A stretch of 64,000 nt of DNA. It comes from Ficedula albicollis. Lineage: Eukaryota; Chordata; Aves; Passeriformes; Muscicapidae. Positions 52,548 to 64,000 of the stretch are shown in pieces. The translations under genes were made by a program, and so were the position numbers. The notes below the pieces were generated by a model. The model made no database searches, had not been told where the DNA came from, and saw only the letters and a list, made by a program, of their open reading frames with translations. Within the stretch, counting starts at the first letter, position 1. Each line of letters begins with the position of its first letter. Where the stretch lies: assembly GCF_000247815.1 (NCBI RefSeq), contig NC_021692.1, positions 6,857,691-6,921,690 of the forward strand, in the 5' to 3' direction.

Positions 52548-54742
52548 AAAACCAGTCCCAAATTTCACCTCCAAAACCAACAGAGAATCTGTCCTTGGTT
52601 GTGGAGATCAGCACAGCAATATCTGCTGAGCTTTCAGCCACACATATCTGAAATTCCTCCACATTTGCTCTCTGTCCTGCTCTGTGTGGGGCAAGTCCAG
52701 GAGTGTGGGGCCTGCACTGGGAACCAGTTTGGGATCATCCCACCAGCCCTGAACTGAAATCCCAGTGTTTGGCCCAGGGTGAGGGCTGGGATATCAGAAC
52801 TTCCAGAGACACTGGTTTGGGATTCCTTTGGGAAGGATTTTAACCTTTATCTCAGGAGGAAACACAACATTTTAGAGGAGAGTAAGGCACTCTGCTCTTG
52901 TGGTACCTCCTGAACCTGGGCATGGGGGGCACAGGCTCTTCCCTGCCACATTCCTGGGTGGACACAGCTCTTCCTTCCCTCTGCAGCTATCAGCCTTTGG
53001 GATTCTAAATTCCCTTTCCATGGATCTTCTTGGAGCTGTCTTCAGATTTGCTGCTGCAGTAGCTACCACGAAATGCACCTATATCAGTAAATCTATTTAT
53101 TGGAATGGTCATACAGGACTGCAGCAATGAGACACAAACATAATCCAATTCCAACCTCTTCAAAGCAGGAGGAAATAAACATTTAGCTCCGTTCCCCATG
53201 AAACTGGAGTAAAAAAGGGAAACCATAAGGATGTATGGGACAAAGAAGAGGCCATTCAAGAGACAAAATGAATAAATCTTAACAGAACCTCAACAGGGAC
53301 AGGAAGGTGAGTGGTGTCCCCGGCATTCCTTTGGCAGAGCACTGGAAATACCCCTGGGATTGTCCCTTGATTCAAGGCACCTCCTTCCCTCAGCTCCCAA
53401 AAACCCTCAGCAGCAACCTCTGGAGCCCCCATCCAATTATCAGATGAAATGCAGGAGGATCAAAGGGAGAGTTCCCCAGCTCTCCTGAGGATAAGCAGGA
53501 GCGTGGGATAATTAGTGCTGCTGAGCACCTCTCCCTCGTTAGCATTTCCCATCTCCCCTCTGCATGAGCAGAGCCCCAGCTCCCCTCTGGTGTCTCTCCT
53601 CACCCACAGCTGCCCTGACACAGCCCCAGAGTGACCCCTGAGCTTTTTGGGGCATGGCTTCACTGCTTGGGAGTGGGGATGAGAGAAGAGTTCAGGAGCT
53701 CTGGGGAGCCTGGACATAGAGACAATCAGGGGACAGCAAGAGAGAAATAATAAACAATATACAGCTGAACTGTAACTAAGTATTTCCATTGCTGCGTGTT
53801 TTCCCTCGTGTCCAAGGAGCTCTGACCAGGATGGGAGAGGTGCTCCCACTCTTTTCCACCTGGGTTTCACCCTGCAAGCAGCACAGAAGTTTCAAGTCTG
53901 AAAGGCACCTTAACAATCACAGGGATCAGCTGCCAGGAGTGAGGCTGAATTATGATTGCTTGTCCTTGCAGGAGAAATGGGGGTGGCCTGTCTGTCACGT
54001 GTGGGGACCCTGGGGCTGTCTCAGAGGACCAGGGTTAAGTGCCTGTGCTTTCCAGGGAGAGCAGCAGCCAGGAGCTCTCCTCCATCCAAGGGTGCAGAAA
54101 GGAAACCTTAACCTGGAATCCCCACCACAAACAGAAGCTGTGAAAATGCCCCACAAATGGGGGAATTTCCCTGTGACAAATCAGGCCTTGTCCCCATGTC
54201 CTGGGGTTCCTGTCCCAACACCTGGAGCGGGCTCATGTCCCAGTCCCAGGGACAAAGTCCACGGGAGGACCGTGGTCACTGCCAAGGGAACCAAAGTGAT
54301 TGGGCTCACCAGGAATTTGCATGCAAGGAGCCAGGCGAGCTGGAATAAGGCTGAAATGTTAATGAACGTCTGGAAAGCAGGAGGAAATCCTTGGATTAGA
54401 GGTATCCTAGGAACACAACACAGCCAGTGACAGCAGATAAGGTCAGCCTGGGGATTGCATTCAGTTTTATCGAAAAATCCAACTTTGCATACGGTGACTC
54501 AACAAAAATGTAATGAATGTAAATCGTGTAACGGTGCTGCCCTGTGGATTTTCAGTCGTTGTTCATCAGGACCGGTGTGGCTGACCCCACTGGGCACTAC
54601 TGGAGCCAAGCAGACAAACACAGAGCCCAGAGCTGTCCAAAGCTGTCCCAGGAAAACGAGTGCTTTGCTTTTACCTGATCTCAGGTACGAGCAAGAGCCG
54701 AAGCGAGCTCAGCCCCACAGCTCTGCAACTTCCAGAGCCAAG
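52548..54742. other. Upstream of SAMD11, unique sequence
   Basis: No exon, RNA gene or repeat family recognised. Confidence 0.4.
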
Positions 54743-54888
54743 AGTGTGAATGTGTGTGTTTGTGTGTACGTTTTTGTGTGTTTGTGTCTGTGTGTTTGTG
54801 TGTCTGTGTGTCTGTGTGTCTGTGTGTATGTTTGTGTGTGTGTGTGTGTGTGCATGTCTGTGTGTCTGTGTCTGTGTGTGTGTGTCCC
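54743..54888. repeat. Imperfect GT-rich simple repeat
   Basis: GTGTGTTT, GTGTCTGT and GT runs alternate for about 145 bp. Confidence 0.9.
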
Positions 54889-55389
54889 CACGGGGTGCAG
54901 GCTCTGCCAGCCTTGCCAAGGCTCAGCTGCTCTCCCTCCAGCTCTGCAAACCCGCATTTCCTCGTTGCTTGACAGAGCCCGTGATAAAGAAGGGCTGAGC
55001 TCATTTAGGGAGTCAGGAGTCTCAGCTCAGCGATCTGCTCTGGGATGCTCGGCTGGAACGCTGTCCCCAGCACCACCGAACCAAATCACCACCAGAGAGA
55101 TACATCAGACTCCCTTTCCGCTAAGTTAGCTGAGGAGCGTTTTAACATCAGACTGCAGAAAAGCCTTTTCCCTGCTGCTGTCCCTTTCCGAGCAGTGAGT
55201 GCACCGGGAATGCTCCGGGACACCGAGAGTGCTCCGGGAATGTCCCGGGAGTGCTCCGGGAATGCTCCGGGACACCGGGAGGAGCGCGGCCGGTGCCGAG
55301 CGGGGGACAGGGACGAGGCACAGCCGGGCTCGGATCAGCACAGCCGGGCTCGGATCAGCTCTGTCGGGCTCGGATCAGCACAGCCGGGC

Positions 55390-56248
<859 letters not shown>

Positions 56249-56255
56249 CCGGGGA

Positions 56256-56800
56256 CGGGATGGGGATGGGAACAGGGACTGGGAATAGGGACTGGGATAG
56301 AGACGGGGATGGGGATGGGGACTGGGATGGGGATGGGGATGCAGGGAGGGGATGGGAATAGGGACTGGCATGGGGATGGGGATGCAGGGAGGGGATGAGG
56401 ATGGGGACTGGGATGCAGGGAGGGATGGGGATGCAGGGAAGGGATGGGGATGGTAAGAGGGACTGAGATGGGGATAGGTATGAGGATGAAGGGAAGGGAT
56501 GGGGAGTGGGGACTGGGATGGCGATGGGGTCTGGGATGCAGGGGATGCAGGGCAGGGATGGGGATAGGGACTGGGATGACTGGGATGCAGGGAGGGATGG
56601 GGATGCAGGGAAGGGATGGGGATGGTAAGAGGGACTGAGATGGGGATAGGTATGAGGATGAAGGGAAGGGATGGGGAGTGGGGACTGGGATGGCGATGGG
56701 GTCTGGGATGCAGGGGATGCAGGGAAGGGATGGGGATAGGGACTGGGATGGGGACTGGGATGGGGATGCGGGCAGGGATGTTCCTGCAGGGAGGGCGGCC
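56256..56800. repeat. GGGATGGGGA-rich minisatellite with a 172-bp duplication
   Basis: Degenerate GGGACTGGGATGGGGATGGG units fill the interval. Within it, about 56415-56590 and 56587-56762 are near-identical copies at an offset of 172 bp. The plus strand has many closely spaced G3-G4 runs, so quadruplex formation is plausible. Confidence 0.85.
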
Positions 56801-56809
56801 CCAGGTACC

Positions 56810-57125
<316 letters not shown>

Positions 57126-57260
57126 CGGGATCTCGGCTCGCTCCGCCGCGGCTCCCCCGGGCGGGGAGCGAGCGGGACCGTCCCGCACGGCGGGGAGGGG
57201 AGGGGAGGGGAGCGCTGGGGGGATGCTCCTGCTGGGAACGGTGCTGTCCCCGCCTGCTGC

Positions 57261-60200
57261 GTGCTCGGCCCTGGAGCTCCTCTCACCTGCTCCAGGAGAA
57301 GGCAGCACCCAATTTCCCAGGGGTGGCGAGGAGGGAAAGGGGGGGGATGGAGAGAGAGATGCTTTATTTTCCGCCCCATGCAATAAAGTGTGATTATAAA
57401 GAATATAACAGGGAGCACAGCTTGAATTCCAATTGGTGGAGGGCCTGTTGTTAACCATCAGGGAACTATTTATTCTCCAGCCTTACTGGTGCTCCTTGGT
57501 CAATAATGATGAAGGGGGGAAAGGAGAAGAAGTTGAAGCCATTATAAAGCAGCAATCCCATTACAGAGGAGCAGCAGCAACAGCCCCCCCAGAATCTATG
57601 ATTCCCTCAGGTCATGTCTCGTGTGCTCAGACCACTGGCCACTGTCAGGATTTACCCTGCATCATTAACCCACCAAAGAGGGGCTTTTTCTTGCCAGAAA
57701 TGACTGATTTCTCCAGCCTGATGGCAGTCATCGTTTGGGAGACAGAGCAGCACTCCTCTGCTGCTGAACTATCCCCAGCAATATTTAATAAATAAATGAA
57801 ATAGCTGGATGCTCGACCAGCTGCTCAGGGAAAGGGAAGACAATGTGGCTATTTATTGTGATTAAATATTTGCTGCTCCCTAATTCTGACACTTATTCAC
57901 ACACACAGACAGGGAGCACCTGTGTGTGCTTGCCCAAGCCCTGATCAACTCCCCAAACATTATTTATCATTTGCATTGCTCTTCCAGCAGGGCCAGATTG
58001 TCCTAGGCTGTCCAAAGGACCAGATTCAGCCCCTGTCCCACACAGCTGCTGCTGCACTCCAGACTCTTTTCGCATTACTTGATTCCACGTGAGCTTTGCC
58101 AATGTTTCAAATAGGATCAGAATCACTCCAGGCCAGCTTTAGAAACTTCTGGCATCCAAACTGGATGCCAGATCAAAAACCCCAAGCTCGGCACAGAAAC
58201 CTAAGCCCAGAGTTAGTTTCCTTTGCTCTGCCACAGGGGAGGGGGTTGGCTTGGAAGGTTTTGGCTCCAGAGCCACTGTGGCTGCACCCCCAGAGCTGCA
58301 CACCCAGCAAAGGGGTCTGAGCCTCCTGACACTGCACAGCCCAGGGAAACTGAGCTGTCCTGACACCAGCCCACACCTCACCCCTCTCACTGCTGCATTC
58401 CCAGCCCACAAGCTCTTCCCACCTCAGACCCATTTCCCCAGTGGAGATTATCCCTGGCTGTGTCCATCACCACAGGGAGTGGGAGGCTGGGCTGGGGCTG
58501 TTTTTATGGTTGTCATGGGTTTCCCATAATCACAAACCCTGACCCTCCTTGCAACGAACAGCATCAGCTCCGGGAAATCCATTTTCTGGGATTTGCCACT
58601 TCCCATGTGCATCCAGGGAAAAGTCCTTGAAGCACAGGAGGGGATGAGGGGCGAGAGAGGAGGGGGCTGTGGGGAGTGTGGCTCTGGCAGAGGGTGGTAT
58701 TTTGGGGGGGACAAGCTTCAGCTTCCTTTCCATTTCTTTGAAGATTCTGCCCTTAACCTGCAGAGCAAGTTCCTTCTTCCAGCTGAGTTATCCTGTTACC
58801 AAAACAGGACCTTTTGGCTCAAAACCTGTCACTTACAGGCTGAGGTTCCTCCAGGCAAACACTGAAACGTTACTGGCAACTCAGAAAGCATTTTGCACTT
58901 GATCATTGTTATTTACACACAAGGACCCAGGTGTAAAGCTCCCACTCTTGTTCTGAGGTTGGAAATGTCCCTCAGTTGTCACTGATTTTAAGAGTAGCAC
59001 TGAGTGAAGCTTCTCTAAAGCAGCTAAGGAAGTTCCTCCCCAACCAGAACAATAATGAAATTAATCTCTTTTAATAGGCAGGACGAAAATGAGGACCTAG
59101 AAGAAGCAGGAGAAGAAAGGACAGCAGTGAAGGAATTGGAGACCATGAGTTTAGATAAAAACTTGACTTGAAGCCTTGGTACAGCTACACCCTAATCCTT
59201 TTGTGGAAGGCCAGGAATGAGGTTCTTAATGGCTGAGAAGGAGCATTAGAGCTGCTGCTCGGGGAGAAAGCCATGTTTCTTCCCCTGAACAGGGCTGCTG
59301 TCTTTCTGCTCTGTGATGCCTTCCATAAGCTCTTCAGGGGATGGGGGTATAAATCATAATAAAGCCATGGCATGGCATATAAATCATAATAAAGAATAAT
59401 GATACGTAATAAGGATGAGTAATATTAAGGGGAGAATTGTGTGAGAGAGCCTGCACATGCACACACACACACACACACACACGGAGCTGTGCAAACACAG
59501 ACAGCAGAGCTGCCTGCTACTGTCAACACATTGATCCCAACACCGCCCCACCTTCCCTCCCTGCTCCACATGGAAGGCAGGGAATAACCATGAGCAGGAA
59601 TTTCAGTGCTCAGAGGCTCCCAGAAGGAATCCCAGTGGGAGTTTGAACCCCCCCAGCTCCTGGGCCTGGCAGCACACAAAGATTCCCCTCTGCCAAACTG
59701 CAGATTTAGCCCCACCACGCCCTGCCTGCCTCTGGTGTTGTGTCTCACTCAGGCGATGGGAACAGGGATTGCTCCCACATCTGCACCCCTCCAGTGAGGC
59801 AGGGCATGGAGGTGGAAGCTCTAATTCCCAATTCTGCTGATTGCAGCCCTGGAGGGAAATAAATCCCAGGTTGAGATCTTCAGGGCTGGATGCAAAGAGC
59901 AGCTGAAGCCAATCCCCAGTGCCTGGAGAGCACAGGAATCCAAGTCCCACATCCTCCTCCTCCCAGGGAGATCTGGCCTTAGCTCCTCTCACAAACTGAT
60001 TCATCCTCTGTCTGCACATCAGTCTAAATTTGGGGGGTTTTGTTTGATTCAGTCAACAGATTCTCCACAAGTGCTGGACTAGAAAACCTCAGGGGTCACG
60101 AGATTCCAGGATACGTGATTAGCCAGAGAACAGGGGGGTGGGTTGGTGTAACTTTATAGAGCTGACTAAATTTGGGCTACTGGTAAAGATCCATCCAAAA

Positions 60201-62431
60201 TGATCTGCTGGCTGAGTTAGGCAGTTCCATTTTGGGCAGGAGGAAACAGCTTCCCAGGCACTGAACATCAGCAGCAGAAACAGCACAAGGGGAAGATTGC
60301 CTCCCTGGTTAAATGTGTATTTAAAATGCTGATAGCCCACACTGAGACTCCAGAAAAAAATGTATTTATCATTGTTATTAACAGTAATAGAAATAAAACC
60401 AGTTCTAATAGCATGCAGGGTTTGATGCATTTCCCAAATAAAAGGATTTATTAGTTTAAAGCCTGGGTATTTATTTGTTTCTCTCTCCCCAGTCCTGCCC
60501 CCCCCTCCAACCCTGCTGAATTTTTAATGCCCCCTGTTTCTAATGTCAGCCGTTTTTCTTGTAAAGGTTTTTTGACATAACTTTATATTGCTGCATCCTT
60601 TTGTTGTTGCCATTCCCCATCCTTGTTAGAGACTCCACTCCCCTAATGAAGCTCGGCTCCTGCCAGGATAATAAAAGGAAATAGATCCAGGCTGAGGAGA
60701 GCCAGGGAGAGGGGAGTGCCTGTGAGAGTGAGATCAGACATGAGGGTGACACAACAGAAATTAAAGAAAAGTGTTCTCTGGGCACTCCCAAGGCTGTCCC
60801 TGGGACCTGAGTGTGTGAGAGATGCACAGACACACAAATACACAGAGTTTGTAGGGACCTGTGTGCACACTGAATATGCATGGATGTGATTTTATACACA
60901 CACACACTGACAGTGTTGGGAAAATGTGCCCTGCAGGTGCCAGAAGTTGGGGACGTTCTGCCAAATTAAAAAAAATAGGATTCAAAATATCCCTCTTGTG
61001 CTTTTGGGAGAGACAACGCATGCTCTTACTGTAAGTTACGAAAAAATTACCAAACTCTACAAAGCTTCTTTCTCTTCCGTCCATTGAGAATGAGAAACTT
61101 CTCCACATTTCTGTGACTTTCCTCCAGTAAGAGCCAGGTCTGGTGCTTCAGAAATACCAGAAAACCAGAGCCAGCAGAGCAGTTCCAGCAGGCAGGACCC
61201 TCTCAGAGCTGGTTTGGACACTCTGCAGCAGCAGGAGCCCTGCTGGCTCTGTCTGTCTGTCTGTCCAGCCATGCTTGCAGCAGCTTCTGTACCTGGCCTG
61301 CCCCCAGAGCAGAGCAGCAGGGAAAGCAGCACCAGGTGAGCCCGGGCTCCTCTGCAGGAAATGTCTCCAAAATCATCAGCCAGAAAGGGCCCAGCAATAC
61401 AAACCCATCCCCTGAGCCCAGCACACCCTCCTGGATCCTTCAGGGAGCCAGACATTCATCAGCTCCATGTGCAGCAGAATTTCCCCAGGGACAGTTCACA
61501 GCAAGCACTGGGGCTCCAGCTGGAGCAGCAGTGCCTGAAGGATCTGCTCTGACTTGTTTCCAGTGGGATCTCGGGCTTTTAAACCCATCAGACACATTAA
61601 CATGAGGAGAACCTCTACATATTTGTGGCTTTCAACCTCTGAAATATTTAGGGCCATGCACAGCCCCACTCAGCTGTCAGACAGTTCATTCAGCAGTGCC
61701 ACAGGCTCGAGAGAAAACTCTATTTCTCCCTCCCAGACCAATTCTAAAATTCAAACCCCAGAGTCATCATGTCTAGGCTTGGCTTACACGCTAATTCTAC
61801 CCTGAAAAGCTTAATTGAAATTTCAGGTGGAAATTAATCTGGCCACCTCTTGTTCCCCTAATGGATTTTGATCTTCTTCTCCACACTGTGACAATTCCTG
61901 GCATGGTAAGTGATGTCTGTTTTGAAGAAGGCTGTAATTATGAAGTCTGCAGGGAACTGTAGGTCAAGCCAGAGATGCAATGACATAGCTCTTACTAGAC
62001 CAGAAAAACAGGAATGACGAGACTCCTGACACTGCAGAACAGTGACAGATCAGGAAGGAAAATCCCTGCAGCACATCTGTCTCTATTTTGTTCTTTTTGA
62101 GCTGTATTTTCAGAGCTATGGAAAAAAATGGACTGATTTTTATAACTTGGACATCATTTACTGCCCCCCTTCCAAAATTCTGTGTCCTGAGCACAGGACA
62201 CACAATCATCTCCTGGTGACAGGAATCATCCTCAGCTGCCCATGGGGCCTCAAGGTGTGTGTGATGCTAAAAAGCTTTGTTGGACCTCAAAGGGCTGCAG
62301 ATACATCTTACAAATCAACCCCAAATACCTGTCCCAAAGCAGTTCTGGTCGAGGAGCCACAGTGACATCAAGACAAACCCATTGGTTTCATTCAGGGTGC
62401 CAGGATGAAGCCAAGAAAAGAAAGAATTGGT
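57261..62431. other. Upstream of SAMD11, unique sequence
   Basis: No gene was recognised in 5.2 kb. A short CA repeat lies at 59457-59482 and a GTCT repeat at 61252-61263. A possible terminal exon is listed separately at 59078-59171. Confidence 0.4.
59078..59171 (+). other. Possible terminal coding exon of an unidentified plus-strand gene
   Basis: After an acceptor-like TTAATCTCTTTTAATAG, a 30-codon frame starts QDENEDLEEAGEERTAVKEL and ends SLDKNLT before TGA. The residues are strongly acidic and codon-like. No upstream exon or family could be identified and purine-rich DNA can produce such frames by chance, so this is weak. Confidence 0.2.
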
Positions 62432-63346
62432 CATGGATGGATGGAGGGATGGATGGATGGATGGATGGATGGATGGATGGATGGATGGATGGATGGATGG
62501 ATGGATGGATGGATGGATGGATGGATGGATGGATGGATGGATGGATGGATGGATGGATGGATGGATGGATGGATGGATGGATGGATGGATGGATGGATGG
62601 ATGGATGGATGGATGGATGGATGGATGGATGGATGGATGGATGGATGGATGGATGGATGGATGGATGGATGGATGGATGGATGGATGGATGGATGGATGG
62701 ATGGATGGATGGATGGATGGATGGATGGATGGATGGATGGATGGATGGATGGATGGATGGATGGATGGATGGATGGATGGATGGATGGATGGATGGATGG
62801 ATGGATGGATGGATGGATGGATGGATGGATGGATGGATGGATGGATGGATGGATGGATGGATGGATGGATGGATGGATGGATGGATGGATGGATGGATGG
62901 ATGGATGGATGGATGGATGGATGGATGGATGGATGGATGGATGGATGGATGGATGGATGGATGGATGGATGGATGGATGGATGGATGGATGGATGGATGG
63001 ATGGATGGATGGATGGATGGATGGATGGATGGATGGATGGATGGATGGATGGATGGATGGATGGATGGATGGATGGATGGATGGATGGATGGATGGATGG
63101 ATGGATGGATGGATGGATGGATGGATGGATGGATGGATGGATGGATGGATGGATGGATGGATGGATGGATGGATGGATGGATGGATGGATGGATGGATGG
63201 ATGGATGGATGGATGGATGGATGGATGGATGGATGGATGGATGGATGGATGGATGGATGGATGGATGGATGGATGGATGGATGGATGGATGGATGGATGG
63301 ATGGATGGATGGATGGATGGATGGATGGATGGATGGATGGATGGAT
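62432..63346. repeat. Pure GGAT tetranucleotide array, about 0.9 kb
   Basis: From about 62446 to 63346 the sequence is an unbroken GGAT repeat of roughly 225 copies. It has one variant (GGAGGGAT) at its left end. It is open in several frames on both strands (Trp-Met-Asp-Gly and Ser-Ile-His-Pro repeats), which are not proteins. Confidence 0.98.
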
Positions 63347-64000
63347 CACAAGGGGAATATGCTCCACAGCCAGCAGTTCCTCAAGGAAAGATGATCTTTT
63401 TCCCTTTGGGATCTAAGGCAGAGCATGGACACAACAGCCAGGCACAGTGGCACTGGCTGCAGAGCAGTTCTGTAAATGGGGACAATCCATACAAATGAGT
63501 TTTTTGGAAGGGGGAATTTGCTGTGGTTGTCGATTTGAATTGAATTTCAGTGACAGAGCTGCTGAAGGACCCCAGCAGGTTCCCAGAGACCTGGTGAAAC
63601 ATAGAAACACATCCCAGCCCCAGTGAGACACTGAAACACGTCCCAGCCACGGCTGCAGTGCTCAGGAGGTGCAGGCTGTGCTGTATTAATATGCAAAGTG
63701 TGCCTGCCTTCCCAATTAAATGGAAAATGCTATGATTAAAGGCAGTCAGAGGATATTAGATGGATAGTGCTGAACCACGGGCTTTATTTCCTGCACACAG
63801 GAGTCCAGGGGGAGCACAGGGGGAGAAACTGAGATGGGAAAGGGAAAATGCCTGAATGCCAGGAAGGGGGAAAGGAGGAAGCTCTTTACAGGAGGGCTGA
63901 ATGAACACAGAGCCCCATCCTGGGCACCGAGCCCTGGAGGGAAGCTGAGCACTGCTGCCCACAGCAGCACAATTCTGGCCCATCATTTTGAGGGCAGGAG
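63347..64000. other. Unique sequence to the window end
   Basis: No feature recognised on either strand. Confidence 0.4.

Noticed and set aside
62242..63498. 418-codon Trp-Met-Asp-Gly repeat frame and 350-codon Ser-Ile-His-Pro frame
   Set aside because: Simple translation of a pure GGAT array on each strand; no gene signals.

Overview
The window looks like vertebrate nuclear DNA, most likely from a bird and plausibly a songbird. It is GC- and CpG-island-rich, full of minisatellites, and carries two CR1-like LINE 3' fragments with the wording seen in passerine copies. Nothing prokaryotic or viral was recognised. About 11.2 kb (17%) consists of 14 uninterrupted runs of C. All 14 are C on the given strand and none is G. 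They sit inside tandem arrays and GC-rich exon or promoter DNA, where assemblies usually break. I read them as gap placeholders (N written as C), not as biological poly-C, and all the giant polyproline and polyglycine reading frames as artefacts.

The one gene I can name is SAMD11, on the minus strand, present as its 5' half. Exon 1 (43620-44153) holds the start codon and most of a SAND (KDWK) domain. Exon 2 (92 bp) completes the SAND domain and a cysteine cluster. Exon 3 (16749-16927) and exon 4 (10869-10919) follow. The splice sites are canonical and the phases of exons 1-4 join. The rest of the gene, including the SAM domain, lies beyond the left edge. SAMD11 is a nuclear protein of photoreceptors, linked to Polycomb repressive complex 1.

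Layout from left to right: intron 4 (1-10868) with four tandem arrays or array-like stretches and a 20-bp array that repeats a strong 5' splice site in SAMD11 sense; exon 4; intron 3 (10920-16748) with a 107-bp higher-order minisatellite, a 323-bp duplication and a CR1 fragment; exon 3; the 24-kb intron 2 (16928-40938) with several gaps, two large arrays, an inverted repeat pair, a second CR1 fragment, an exon-like stretch near 38 kb and a small CpG-rich block; an exact 864-bp tandem duplication (40723-42450) that contains exon 2 twice; intron 1; exon 1, the 5' UTR and a CpG-island promoter broken by four gaps; then about 18 kb of upstream DNA with no recognised gene but a second CpG-rich block at about 55.2-57.3 kb, a 313-bp CA array and a 0.9-kb pure GGAT array.

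The items most worth checking are the duplicated SAMD11 exon 2 (92 bp, so using both copies would shift the frame), the C run that breaks the exon 1 reading frame, and the C runs themselves.
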